NCBI GenBank assembly: GCA_902476875.1
Contig: CABSFC010000020.1
Location: forward strand, 1-31,060
Direction: 5' to 3'
Length of the DNA stretch: 31,060 nucleotides
Source: an uncultured Oscillibacter sp.
GTDB taxonomy: Bacteria > Bacillota > Clostridia > Oscillospirales > Oscillospiraceae
Positions 9,059 through 17,401 of this stretch are shown piece by piece (the stretch's first letter is position 1; every line of letters begins with the position of its first letter). The notes beneath the pieces were generated by a model, which was not told where the DNA came from, did no database searches, and was given only the letters and a program-made list of their open reading frames with translations. Made by a program: the position numbers and the translations under genes.

Positions 9059-9076
9059 GGTTAGCTTCCTCTAACC
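9059..9076. promoter_or_regulatory. GGTTAG-N6-CTAACC dyad, copy 2, at a transcription start
   Basis: The plus strand reads GGTTAG CTTCCT CTAACC. The dyad begins 8 bases downstream of the minus-strand -10 box (9085-9090), so a bound protein would cover the start site and block transcription. Confidence 0.65.
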
Positions 9077-9084
9077 ACGGATTT

Positions 9085-9113
9085 ATAATACCATAACTGT
9101 CTCGGCCTGTCAA
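9085..9113 (-). promoter_or_regulatory. Near-consensus sigma-70 promoter with no gene directly downstream
   Basis: TTGACA (9108-9113), a 17-base spacer and TATTAT (9085-9090) on the minus strand. It starts just past the end of the LacI-family gene and points into the structured non-coding stretch. Confidence 0.8.
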
Positions 9114-9142
9114 CACTTTTTTGCAAATTCCAGCCGCCTGTT

Positions 9143-10174
9143 TCACACCGGCGCACGCTGGGGCGCGGAAGCCCGGTACACGATCTCCGGCTGGATGATC
9201 AGATTGCGGGGCTCGTTCAGGCGACCGGACGCGTAATCAATGGCCAGAATAAGGCAGCGCTCCATGATCTCCCGGGTACGCAGATCCACCACCGTCATGG
9301 GCGGGCAGCTGCGGGCGAAGAGCCGCTGCGGCCCGGTGCTGACGGCCAGCACCTGCACCTCCCCGCCGACGCGGACGCCCGCCTCGTACAGCGCGTTGAG
9401 GATGCCGAAGCCCACCATGTCATACGCGCAGAGGATCACCCGGGTCAGGCCGCCTGTGCGGACGAGGTCGCAGCCCAGCTCGTAGCCGTCGTCCACGCGG
9501 TTGGCGCAGTAGCGCGTATGGCCGCCGGCCGGGTCCCAGCCGTGGGCGCGCAGGAGCTCCGCCATGTGCTCGCTGCGGGAGGTCAGGCCATAGTAATCCA
9601 CGGTGTTCATCACGATGGTGACGTCCGTGCCGCCGCAGAGCAGAGCGTGCTCCGCGGCCAGACGCGCGGCCTCGTTGTGGTCCACCGAAACGGAGGAATA
9701 GCCGGCCAGATTGCGGTTGAACAGGACGGAGGGCACCATGGGCGGATGGCTGCCCAGCCACGCCAGGTCCTCCTTCTGACCCGCCACGAAGAGCATGGCG
9801 TCGCAGGCGGGGGCCTGCTCCTGCAGCAGGGCCCCCAGATAGCCCTGGTCGTAGGGCCGGATGGAGATGTTGACCGGCACAGGCGACGTGGAGAGGGCGT
9901 TGTTCAGCCCCTGGGTCAGGGGCGGCATGCACATCTCAAAGTCCCGCCGGGGCCAGTACACCGCCACCACCGGCGTCGCGCTCCGCCCCTGGGCGGGAGA
10001 CGCGGACGCCCTGCGGCGCTTGCGGGGAACGTAGCCCAGCTCCGCCGCCGCGGCCTTCACAAGGGCCTGGGTCTCCGGCGAGATGCGGCGCCTGTCCCCC
10101 TGTCCGCTGAGCACGTAGGACACGGTGGAGACGGAAACGCCGCAGGATTTGGCAATATCATATACTGTGACCAT
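9143..10174 (-). CDS. LacI-family transcriptional regulator
   Basis: The 343-residue protein begins VTVYDIAKSCGVSVSTVSYVLSG, the classic LacI N-terminal helix-turn-helix, followed by the hinge region around residue 50 (ELGYVPRKRRR). The rest is a periplasmic-binding-protein-like ligand domain, with ILCAYDMVGFGILNALYEAGVRV near residue 250 and the PPMTVVDLRTREIMERC dimer region near the C-terminus. It is transcribed away from nifJ and shares a 190-base intergenic region with it. TTGAGC half-sites lie before both genes, so it probably controls nifJ and itself. LacI proteins usually bind sugars; the effector here is unknown. Confidence 0.92.
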   Translation of the reverse strand: MVTVYDIAKSCGVSVSTVSYVLSGQGDRRRISPETQALVKAAAAELGYVPRKRRRASASPAQGRSATPVVAVYWPRRDFEMCMPPLTQGLNNALSTSPVPVNISIRPYDQGYLGALLQEQAPACDAMLFVAGQKEDLAWLGSHPPMVPSVLFNRNLAGYSSVSVDHNEAARLAAEHALLCGGTDVTIVMNTVDYYGLTSRSEHMAELLRAHGWDPAGGHTRYCANRVDDGYELGCDLVRTGGLTRVILCAYDMVGFGILNALYEAGVRVGGEVQVLAVSTGPQRLFARSCPPMTVVDLRTREIMERCLILAIDYASGRLNEPRNLIIQPEIVYRASAPQRAPV

Positions 10175-10196
10175 GTCGACCTCCGGTGACGGATGC

Positions 10197-10207
10197 TTTG
10201 TTGAGCA
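10197..10207. promoter_or_regulatory. TTTGTTGAGCA half-site before the LacI-family gene
   Basis: The 11-mer TTTGTTGAGCA occurs here, between the LacI-family gene's -10 box and its start codon, and again exactly at 10324-10334 before nifJ. A shared 11-mer in a divergent intergenic region suggests binding by the regulator encoded next to it. Confidence 0.5.
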
Positions 10208-10218
10208 CCTTTTTATTC

Positions 10219-10247
10219 AGCATACCCCGGATTGCCGGTAAAATCAA
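10219..10247 (-). promoter_or_regulatory. Promoter of the LacI-family regulator gene
   Basis: On the minus strand TTGATT (10242-10247), a 17-base spacer and TATGCT (10219-10224), about 45 bases upstream of the start codon. Confidence 0.6.
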
Positions 10248-10268
10248 GAAAAACCACAAAACCTTGGC

Positions 10269-10297
10269 TTGACAACGCAAATTGATCGTGTCATTAT
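10269..10297 (+). promoter_or_regulatory. Sigma-70 promoter of nifJ
   Basis: TTGACA (10269-10274), a 17-base spacer and CATTAT (10292-10297). Transcription would start near 10304, right before the repeated GCTCAAT/ATTGAGC operator region. Confidence 0.75.
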
Positions 10298-10309
10298 AAA
10301 GGCAGGAAA

Positions 10310-10344
10310 GCTCAATAAAGCAATTTGTTGAGCAATATTGAGCA
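10310..10344. promoter_or_regulatory. Operator cluster between the nifJ promoter and gene
   Basis: GCTCAAT (10310-10316) is inverted relative to TTGAGC at 10328-10333 and to ATTGAGC at 10337-10343. The middle element is part of TTTGTTGAGCA, shared with 10197-10207. The position just downstream of the start site fits repression by the divergent LacI-family protein. Confidence 0.6.
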
Positions 10345-10363
10345 TTTGAGGGGAAGGACTGCT

Positions 10364-13300
10364 ATGGTAAAGATGAAAAAGAAGACCATGGACGGCAACG
10401 AGGCCGCCGCCTACGCGAGCTACGCATTTACCGAAGTTGCAACAATCTACCCCATCACGCCCTCCAGCCCCATGGCGGAGCATGTGGACACCTGGGCCGC
10501 CAACGGCATGAAGAACCTCTTTGGACAGCCGGTCCGCCTGATGGAGATGCAGAGCGAGGCCGGCGCCTGCGGCGCCATGCACGGCTCTCTGGAGGCCGGC
10601 GCCCTGACCACCAGCTACACCGCCTCCCAGGGCCTGATGCTGATGGTCCCGCCCCTGTACCGCATCTCCGGCCAGCTGTTGCCGGGCGTCATTCACGTGG
10701 CGGCCCGGACGGTGGGCACCAGCGCCTTCTCCATCTTCGGCGACCACTCCGACGTCATGGCCTGCCGTCAGACGGGCTTCGCCCAGCTGGCTTCCTCCTG
10801 CGTCCAGGAGTGCATGGACCTGGCGGCGGTGGCCCACCTCTCCGCCATCCGGGCCCGGGTGCCCTTCATGCACTTTTTCGACGGCTTCCGCACCAGCCAT
10901 GAGATCCAGAAGATCGACGTGCTGGACTACGAGGACCTGCGGGGGATGCTGGACACGGAGGCTCTGGTCCGGTTCCGCGCCAACGCGCTGAACAGCGAGC
11001 ATCCCCTCATGCGCTCCACGGTCATCAATCCGGACACCGCTTTTCAGCTGCGGGAGGCCGTGAACCCCTATTACGACGCCGTGCCCGGCATCGTGGAGGA
11101 CTACATGGCCCAAATGAGCGCCCTGACGGGCCGGGACTACAGGCTGTTCAACTACTACGGCGACCCGGAGGCGGAGCACGTCGTCGTCGCCATGGGCAGC
11201 GTGTCCGGCTGCCTGCAGGAGGTCGTGAAATACCTGAACCAGCAGGGCCGCAGGGTGGGCTTCCTGCAGGTCCGGCTGTACCGGCCCTTCAGCGCGGAGC
11301 ACTTCCTCAGGGCCCTGCCGGAGAGCTGCACCACCCTGACCGTTCTGGACCGAACCAAGGAGCCCGGCGCCAACGGCGAGCCGCTGTACGAGGATGTCTG
11401 CTCCGTGCTGCTCCACGGCGGGCGGCACCTGGCGGTGCTGGGCGGCCGGTACGGCCTGTCCAGCAAGGACACCACCCCGGCACAGATGATCGCCGTCTAC
11501 GACAACATGGCGGGCGCGCAGAAGAACCACTTTACCGTGGGCATCACCGACGACGTGACCTTCCACTCCCTGCCCATCGGGGAGAACGTGGTCACCGCCG
11601 ACGCCCGCACCATCAGCTGCAAATTCTGGGGACTGGGCAGCGACGGCACCGTGGGCGCCAACAAGAACTCCATCAAGATCATCGGCGACAACACGGAGCA
11701 GTACGTTCAGGCATACTTTGAATACGACACCAAGAAGTCCGGCGGCGTCACCAAGAGCCACCTGCGCTTCGGCCACACGCCGATCCTCTCCACCTACTAC
11801 GTGACCATGGCGGACTTCATCGCCTGCCACAACCAGAGCTACATGGCGAAGTACGACATCGTCACCGAGCTGAAGGAGGGCGGCACCTTCCTCCTGAACT
11901 GCAGCTGGTCCGACGAGGAGCTGGAGGCCCATCTGCCCAATAAGGTCAAGCGCCTGCTGGCCCAGCGGAGGGCGAAATTCCACACCATCGACGCCACCCG
12001 CATCGCCGGCGAGATCGGTCTGGACAACCGCACCAACAGTGTGCTGCAGGCCGCGTTCTTCAAGCTCAGCGGCGTGCTCCCCACGGACCAGGCCGTGGAC
12101 TACATGAAGGAGGCCATCAAAAAGACCTACGGCCGCAAGGGCGACAAGGTGGTCAACATGAACTGCGCCGCCGTGGACGCGGGCATCACCGGCATCCACG
12201 AGGTCGCCATCCCCGACCGCTGGGCGGGCCTGACGGACGAGGTGGAGACGGAGGACGCCAGCCTCCCCTACTACGTGCGCACCGTCATGCACGCGGTGAA
12301 CGCCCAGAAGGGCGACTCCCTGCCGGTCAGCGTCTTCAAAGACGCCGCTGACGGCACCGTGCCCATGTCCACCTCCAAATATGAAAAGCGGGGCTTCGCC
12401 TCCAGGGTGGCCAGCTGGCTGCCGGAGAACTGCGTGGGCTGCAACCTGTGCTCCCTGGTCTGCCCCCACGCCGCCATCCGCCCCTTCCTGCTGAATGAGG
12501 AGGAGGTCCAGGGCGCCCCGGAGGGCTATGTGACCAAGGAGGCCAGGGGCAAGGGCTTTGCGGGCCTGCGCTACCGCATCCAGGTGGACCCCCTGGACTG
12601 CACCGGCTGCGGCAGCTGCGCCGCCGCCTGCATCGCCAAAGAGAAGGCCATCGTCATGCAGCCCCTGGAGAGCCAGCTGCCCCAGCAGCCCAACTGGGAC
12701 TACAGCCTCTCCCTCAGCCCCAAGGAAAACCCCATGAACAAGTTCACTGTCAAGGGCAGCCAGTACGAACAGCCTCTGCTGGAGTTCTCCGGCGCCTGCG
12801 CCGGCTGCGGCGAGACGCCCTACATGAAGCTGCTGACCCAGCTCTTCGGCGAGCGGATGGTGGTGGCCAACGCCACCGGCTGCACCCAGGCCTGGGGCTT
12901 CAGCGTGCCCAGCTATCCCTACACCACCAGGCCCAACGGACGGGGCCCGGCCCTCTCCAACTCGCTGTTTGAGAACAATGCTGAGTACTCCCTGGGCATG
13001 GTGCTGAGCATCCGCCAGCAGCGGCTGCGCCTGGCCCAGGAGGTCCGGGAGCTGGCCGCCGAGACCGGGGACGCCCGGCTGAAGGCCGCCCTGACGGCCT
13101 GGCTGGAGGGCTTTGAGGACAAGGAGCGCACCATCGAGCTGAGCGACGCCGTCATCGACGCGCTGAAGGATTGCCCCGAGACCGGCGAGCTGATCGACAA
13201 GGTCCGGCTTGCCCAGGACCAGCTGGTGAAGAAAAGCATGTGGATGTACGGCGGCGACGGCTGGGCCTACGACATCGGCTACGGCGGCCTGGACCACGTG

Positions 13301-13948
13301 CTGGCCTCCGGCGAGGACGTGAACATCCTGGTGGTGGACACGGAGGTCTACTCCAACACCGGCGGCCAGTCCTCCAAGGCCACGCCTCTGGGCGCGGTGG
13401 CCCAGTTCGCGGCCTCCGGCAAGAAGACCGCCAAGAAGGACCTGGGCATGCTGGCAACGCAGTACCAGAACGTGTACGTGGCGTCCGTGGCCCTGGGGGC
13501 GGACCCCGCGCAGTACATCAAGGCCCTGCGGGAGGCGGAGGCCCACGACGGCCCATCCCTGATCGTGGCCTACGCGCCGTGCATCAACCACGGCATTGTC
13601 AAGGGCATGGCCTTTGCCCAGGAGGAGTCCAAACTGGCGGTGAAGAGCGGCTATTGGGTGCTCTATCGCTATGACCCGAAGCTGCGTCTGGAGGGCAAGA
13701 ACCCCTTCATTCTGGACTTCAAGGACCCGAAGTACGACCTGCGGGAGTTCCTCATGGGCGAGGTCCGGTTCAACTCGCTGCAGCGGACCTTCCCGGAAAA
13801 GGCGGAGGCGCTTCTGACCGAGGCCCGGATGTACTGCCGCGAGCGCTGGGCCCGCTACACCCATCTTGCCAACCAGGACTACTCCCACCTCTTCGACGTG
13901 CTGGATGACTACCCCATTCAGTCCGCGCAGGCGGAAGAGACGACCTGA
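10364..13948 (+). CDS. nifJ: Pyruvate:ferredoxin (flavodoxin) oxidoreductase
   Basis: The single-chain enzyme of 1194 residues oxidises pyruvate and CoA to acetyl-CoA and CO2, passing electrons to ferredoxin. Domain order is normal. It has the N-terminal substrate domain (EVATIYPITPSSPMAEHVD near residue 20) and the gamma-like domain. The two-cluster ferredoxin domain has CVGCNLCSLVCP near residue 690 and CTGCGSCAAAC near 745. The third cluster is seen in CAGCGETPY near 812. The thiamine diphosphate site is GDGWAYDIGYGGLDH to VYSNTGGQSSKATP, about 960-1005. The start at 10364 follows GGGGAAGGA; a longer frame begins 39 bases upstream but overlaps the operator. It is monocistronic, ends at a strong terminator, and is probably under LacI-type control. 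It can consume pyruvate made by the neighbouring cysteine genes. Confidence 0.97.
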   Translation: MVKMKKKTMDGNEAAAYASYAFTEVATIYPITPSSPMAEHVDTWAANGMKNLFGQPVRLMEMQSEAGACGAMHGSLEAGALTTSYTASQGLMLMVPPLYRISGQLLPGVIHVAARTVGTSAFSIFGDHSDVMACRQTGFAQLASSCVQECMDLAAVAHLSAIRARVPFMHFFDGFRTSHEIQKIDVLDYEDLRGMLDTEALVRFRANALNSEHPLMRSTVINPDTAFQLREAVNPYYDAVPGIVEDYMAQMSALTGRDYRLFNYYGDPEAEHVVVAMGSVSGCLQEVVKYLNQQGRRVGFLQVRLYRPFSAEHFLRALPESCTTLTVLDRTKEPGANGEPLYEDVCSVLLHGGRHLAVLGGRYGLSSKDTTPAQMIAVYDNMAGAQKNHFTVGITDDVTFHSLPIGENVVTADARTISCKFWGLGSDGTVGANKNSIKIIGDNTEQYVQAYFEYDTKKSGGVTKSHLRFGHTPILSTYYVTMADFIACHNQSYMAKYDIVTELKEGGTFLLNCSWSDEELEAHLPNKVKRLLAQRRAKFHTIDATRIAGEIGLDNRTNSVLQAAFFKLSGVLPTDQAVDYMKEAIKKTYGRKGDKVVNMNCAAVDAGITGIHEVAIPDRWAGLTDEVETEDASLPYYVRTVMHAVNAQKGDSLPVSVFKDAADGTVPMSTSKYEKRGFASRVASWLPENCVGCNLCSLVCPHAAIRPFLLNEEEVQGAPEGYVTKEARGKGFAGLRYRIQVDPLDCTGCGSCAAACIAKEKAIVMQPLESQLPQQPNWDYSLSLSPKENPMNKFTVKGSQYEQPLLEFSGACAGCGETPYMKLLTQLFGERMVVANATGCTQAWGFSVPSYPYTTRPNGRGPALSNSLFENNAEYSLGMVLSIRQQRLRLAQEVRELAAETGDARLKAALTAWLEGFEDKERTIELSDAVIDALKDCPETGELIDKVRLAQDQLVKKSMWMYGGDGWAYDIGYGGLDHVLASGEDVNILVVDTEVYSNTGGQSSKATPLGAVAQFAASGKKTAKKDLGMLATQYQNVYVASVALGADPAQYIKALREAEAHDGPSLIVAYAPCINHGIVKGMAFAQEESKLAVKSGYWVLYRYDPKLRLEGKNPFILDFKDPKYDLREFLMGEVRFNSLQRTFPEKAEALLTEARMYCRERWARYTHLANQDYSHLFDVLDDYPIQSAQAEETT

Positions 13949-14040
13949 ACCGCAAAAGCCTGTTTTCGAATTGACGCAAATGATATTGAACATTTATTCA
14001 ATCCGGAGAATCTGAAAGTCTCTCTTTTCTCCATGGAGCC

Positions 14041-14081
14041 AAAAGGCCAGAGCCGTTGCAACGCAATGGCTCTGGCCTTTT
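14041..14081 (+). terminator. Intrinsic terminator of nifJ
   Basis: AAAAGGCCAGAGCC (14041-14054) pairs perfectly with GGCTCTGGCCTTTT (14068-14081), ending in a T-run on both strands. It lies about 90 bases after the nifJ stop; the bases between hold only a small ATTGAA/TTCAAT inverted repeat at 13985-14002. Confidence 0.85.
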
Positions 14082-14204
14082 GATCCGCGGGTTCAGCAGG
14101 CACACGCCCGCCAGTGACCCGCGCCATAGCAGAACACGGGCGACGATCTCCGCCAGATACGCCAGATTTTTGCCCAGCCACGCCACCATGGCGGGGCGGC
14201 GGCG

Positions 14205-14546
14205 ATGACGGCGGACTGTATGGACGCCGACAGCCTGCTGCGGGGCCGAGACTATGAGATCGACTGCTTTGAGCAGCCCCAGTCCCTGCCGGCGGCGCCG
14301 GAGAAGGCCGGGAGCCGGTACCAGCTTCTGCTTTTGGATATCGAGCCGGGCGTGCTGTCCGCCTTGGCGTCCGCGCTGCCCGGACGGTGCTTCCGCCGGT
14401 GCCACCACAGCTTCTTCCTCAACCTGTCCCATGTGACCGGGCTGGCGCGATACAGGGCCCGGGCGGACAACGGGCAGGTCATTCCCGTCAGCAAGCGCTT
14501 CTACCAGGACACCCTGCAACCGTATTTTGCCTTTCTGAAAAACTGA
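14205..14546 (+). pseudogene. Remnant of a LytTR-type response regulator with internal deletion
   Basis: This 113-codon frame holds two pieces of a LytTR response regulator. Residues about 10-47 resemble the first half of a receiver domain, including YEIDCFEQPQSL and the phosphoacceptor strand YQLLLLDIE. Residues about 62-113 match the C-terminal half of a LytTR DNA-binding domain (FRRCHHSFFLNLSHVTGL, then NGQVIPVSKRFYQ). The receiver's second half, the linker and the start of LytTR are missing, and the true N-terminus is also absent. A whole protein would be about 235 residues. No ribosome site is evident. It may be expressed as a truncated DNA-binding fragment, but decay is more likely. Confidence 0.7.
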
Positions 14547-14579
14547 CCGCCGTTTTTCCCTGAAAAGCGGCGGTCAGTT
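14541..14579 (+). terminator. Terminator after the LytTR remnant
   Basis: AACTGACCGCC (14541-14551) pairs with GGCGGTCAGTT (14569-14579), followed by TTG. It overlaps the stop codon of the response-regulator remnant. The stem ends in a T-run on the plus strand. Confidence 0.65.
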
Positions 14580-14607
14580 TGCGCACGCGCCACATGGGAT
14601 CGCCGTT

Positions 14608-14724
14608 TCACCCCATCTCCGTGTCCGGCATCAGCAACGCGGTGCGGGCCAGGAACACGCCGTCTCTGGCCTCCGCCTGCAGGTCGCTCTCATAGCGGCG
14701 GGCCATGGCTTTGCGGAGGCGCTT
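14608..14724 (-). pseudogene. C-terminal remnant of a GHKL sensor histidine kinase
   Basis: A minus-strand frame ending at 14608 reads KRLRKAMARRYESDLQAEAR and then DGVFLARTALLMPDTEMG. This matches the last strand-helix-strand of GHKL kinases, in the pattern RRIAERYGGxLxxxxxDGVFTARVLLP. Only about 38 codons survive; the catalytic boxes are gone and the upstream side runs directly into the dehydrogenase gene in another frame. Together with the LytTR remnant it suggests a lost two-component system, but the two pieces are in opposite orientation, so a rearrangement happened. Confidence 0.5.
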
Positions 14725-15848
14725 TATGACCGCTCCGTCTGCGGGCCGAGGCGTCCCGCCTTGTATTGACGGCCCATGTGGTCCGCCGCGATGAGCGCGT
14801 CTTCAACCATATCCGGCGTTACCGCGAAGGGGAGGTGATGAATGGTGGAGTTGGGAATGCAGGCTTTCAACGCGGCCTTGCGGATCATCTCCCGGTCCGC
14901 CTTTTCGTAGCCCAGATCCGCGAACGAGATGGGCAGGCCGACCGAGAGGCAGAAATCCGCGACCTCCCGGATCTCATCGGTGGGCGCGTTTTCCATGACC
15001 AGTTGCACCAGCGTGCAGAACGCCACGTTCTCGCCGTGATAGGCGCCGTGCAGCTCGGGGATGACGGTGAAGCCCTTTTGGATGCCATGGGCGGCCGCCA
15101 GACCGCCGCTCTCGAAGCCGACGCTGGAGAGATAGGTGTTGACCTCGATGATATTTTCAAGCGCCTCCGTCACGACGCCCGCCTCCACCGCCTTCTTTGC
15201 CTTGAGGCCGTCCTCCTTCAGATACTTCCAGCACAGGGCGGCCAATTCGGAAGCCGCCCGGGTGGGCTTCGCGGCGATCTGGTTGTCGCTGCCGCTCCGG
15301 CGGCATGCGCGCGCTTCAAAATACGTCGCCATGGCGTCTCCCATGCCGGCGACCAGCAACCGGGCGGGCGCCTTACTGATAACCTCCGTATCCACCAGCA
15401 CGATGTTGGGACATGCGTGCAGGAAGAAATAGCAGTCGAATACCCCGTCGTCGTCATACATGATGCTGAGAGAGGAGCAGGGCGCGTCCGTGGAGCAGAC
15501 GGTGGGGATGATCACATCCGGGATGCCGGCCAGATGGGAGATAGCCTTTGCCGTATCCAAAACCTTGCCGCCGCCGATGCCCACAATGGCGGTCACGCCG
15601 GCCTCCCGGCATGTTTGCGCCAGCGCCTCGCACTTGGCCCGGGTGGCTTCGCCGGAGAACACCTCATAATCCACCGCAAAATCCGTATCCCCAAAGCAGG
15701 CGTTCAGGGTGGACATATTGCGTCTGGCGCCGCCCTCGGTCTGCAGGATCATCAGATGCTTTCCGACGCCGTCCAGATACCGGTCCAGCTCACGCATGAC
15801 GCCTTTGCCCTGCACGTATTTTGCGGGGCTTTTCAATACTTTGCTCAT
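14724..15848 (-). CDS. Iron/zinc-containing alcohol dehydrogenase, glycerol dehydrogenase-like
   Basis: The 374-residue protein belongs to the GldA branch of the iron-containing (group III) alcohol dehydrogenases, NAD-dependent enzymes that interconvert a polyol and its ketone. The nucleotide site is GIGGGKVLDTAKA near residue 90. Metal ligands are visible in GMGDAMATYFEAR (Asp), AAHGIQKG (His) and HGAYHGENV (His). The ATG at 15848 is chosen because GAGGAG lies 8 bases upstream; a GTG three codons earlier is possible. The C-terminus (GRLGPQTERS) runs into the kinase remnant, so the last few residues may be altered. The substrate may be a glycerate-pathway intermediate rather than glycerol, given the kinase and dehydrogenase nearby, but this is not proven. 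Confidence 0.85.
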   Translation of the reverse strand: MSKVLKSPAKYVQGKGVMRELDRYLDGVGKHLMILQTEGGARRNMSTLNACFGDTDFAVDYEVFSGEATRAKCEALAQTCREAGVTAIVGIGGGKVLDTAKAISHLAGIPDVIIPTVCSTDAPCSSLSIMYDDDGVFDCYFFLHACPNIVLVDTEVISKAPARLLVAGMGDAMATYFEARACRRSGSDNQIAAKPTRAASELAALCWKYLKEDGLKAKKAVEAGVVTEALENIIEVNTYLSSVGFESGGLAAAHGIQKGFTVIPELHGAYHGENVAFCTLVQLVMENAPTDEIREVADFCLSVGLPISFADLGYEKADREMIRKAALKACIPNSTIHHLPFAVTPDMVEDALIAADHMGRQYKAGRLGPQTERS

Positions 15849-16055
15849 ATCGCACACTCCTCAACATTCTGTCTCATCAGAGGCGGAACCGTCCCCGGGC
15901 GTATCGCTTCCCCCTGCGCGGATTCAGGTTGAACAGGACCACGATCATAACAGGGATTGCCAATATCATTATTATCGTTTATCACAAATCTAACAATCTT
16001 TTCTTTTGAAGTTTCCGATCACGAGTCCTGCAATCAGCATCCGTTTCTCAACCAT

Positions 16056-16514
16056 CTACTGAATGTACACGCCTGCCTTTCCCTGTATCTGCCTCCCCTG
16101 CGCTGCCGCACCGCAGATATTCCCAGTCCGCTTACGCTCTATTTGAGCAAATTCAACTCCCAATTGGGCAAACAGATCATCGGTTTTGAACCGGACGGCA
16201 TGGAACTGCTGCAGGCATATTCCCGGCCTCACAATGTTAACCAGTTCAACCGGGTGATCCAGGAGTTGGTGGTCACCAGTCACGGCCTTTACATCTCCAA
16301 AGGAGCTGTGGAGGCGTGCCTGAAAAAGGAGAGCGCGCTCTACCCTGGGTATCGGTCGGGAGATACATTGCAGCTCGACCTCAATCAAAAACTGGCGGAC
16401 ATCGACGTGGATATCGTCCGCCTGGTCCTCCAGCAGGAAAACGGAAGCCAGAAGAAGACCTCCGAGCGGCTCGGCATCAGCCGAGGCACGATCTGGCGAA
16501 TGCTCCGCGCATGA
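16056..16514 (+). pseudogene. 5'-truncated sigma-54-dependent activator (PrpR-like)
   Basis: Only the last 150 or so codons of an enhancer-binding protein remain. The remnant begins in LLNV just before SLYLPPLRCRTADIPSPLTL, the conserved segment after the arginine finger of the AAA+ domain. It continues through a changed WPGN box (SRPHNVNQFNRV) to a Fis-type helix-turn-helix at the C-terminus (NGSQKKTSERLGISRGTIWR). Walker A, GAFTGA and Walker B are absent, so it cannot activate sigma-54. Substitution of the Trp-Pro-Gly of WPGN also points to relaxed selection. The frame is open upstream to 15957 but that part has no family match. It probably once controlled the downstream racemase-like gene. 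Confidence 0.8.
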
Positions 16515-16577
16515 GGATTTCCCGCCAAGTCCGGCGGTTTCGCCGACTTTATAAAAACAAAAAGGAGTTCCTGAATC

Positions 16578-17235
16578 ATGAAAAAAATCGTTGTTATCCA
16601 CACCAGCCTGGTATCCCACACGGAGTTGAACCAGCTCTTCGCCGATATCATTCCCGAGGCCAAGATCTTCAACATCATTGACGGCAGTCTGTTGGCCGAG
16701 GTGTCTCAAAACGGCCATATCACGCCCGGGGATCGTAAATCGGATGTGTAAGTATTTCGACAACGCGCAGCGGCTTGGCGCTGATCTGGTCTTCACCCAA
16801 TGCTCCTCTGTCGGCGATGCCGCGCTGATTGCCGCCAGGACAGTGTCTGTGCCGCTGCTGCGGATCGACGAGGCCATGGTCGAGAAAGCCGTGTCTCTTG
16901 GAAAGCGGATCGGTGTGGTGGCTACCGTGGGCTCCACCGTGACCCCGAGCTGCGGCCTGATCCGGGAAAAAGCCGAGGCCGCCGGCAAGGAAGTGGAGAT
17001 CATCCCCTACCTGGTGGACGGCGCGCTGAATGTTCTGATGCGCGAAGGGAATGAAAAACACAACGATCTTGTGATGGACACCGTGAAAAAGTGCGCGGCG
17101 GAATGTGACGTCGTCGTACTGGCTCAGGGCAGCATGACGGTCCTGCTGCCCCGTCTGGAAGGCATGGAGAAACCTGTCTTCACCAGCCCGGAACTCGGTG
17201 TCAGAAAGGCCAGAGAGGTTCTGTTCGGAGCCTGA
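16578..17235 (+). pseudogene. Frameshifted aspartate/glutamate racemase-family gene
   Basis: The start MKKIVVIHTSLVSHTELNQL follows AAAAAGGAG and reads in one frame to ITPG, about residue 51. The rest (IVNRMCKYFDNAQRLGADLV to KAREVLFGA) lies in another frame. Removing one G from the GGGG run at 16728-16731 would join them into a normal protein of about 218 residues. Catalytic cysteine regions are present (FTQCSSVGD, and TPSCGLI), and VLAQGSMTVLLP is typical of the family. As it stands, translation stops after 57 residues at the TAA at 16749. It could be a real mutation or a homopolymer sequencing error. Family members include Asp, Glu and hydantoin racemases; the substrate is unknown. Confidence 0.85.
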
Positions 17236-17345
17236 GTCAGTCCGCCAACAGGCGCCGCCGCGCCCTATGCGCAACCGCGGAAGAAGTCCCCCGTGTCCGC
17301 GCACAGCCATTCTCTGTTTTATAGGCGTCTGGCACAGTTTTGAAC

Positions 17346-17392
17346 AAAAAGGGCCTGGTAAGCATTTGTTCCATGTTTTCCAGGCCCTTTTT
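17346..17392 (-). terminator. Bidirectional terminator between the racemase-like gene and glycerate kinase
   Basis: AAAAAGGGCCTGG (17346-17358) pairs with CCAGGCCCTTTTT (17380-17392). Each strand ends in a five-T run, so it can stop transcripts from both converging genes. The 110 bases before it (17236-17345) show no gene. Confidence 0.85.
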
Positions 17393-17401
17393 ATGCTAAA
17401 T

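Noticed and set aside
10244..13993. A 1249-codon open frame on the minus strand opposite nifJ.
   Set aside because: It mirrors the codon periodicity of nifJ in GC-rich DNA, has a repetitive His/Gly/Val-rich translation and no family match.
13998..14199. A hydrophobic minus-strand frame (MVAWLGKNLAYLAEIVARVL and on) after nifJ.
   Set aside because: It crosses the nifJ terminator, has no ribosome site and resembles no family I know.
15890..15987. A minus-strand frame of about 32 codons reading ILAIPVMIVVLFNLNP, like the last span of a transporter.
   Set aside because: It is bounded by stops, has no companion sequence upstream and is too short to assign.
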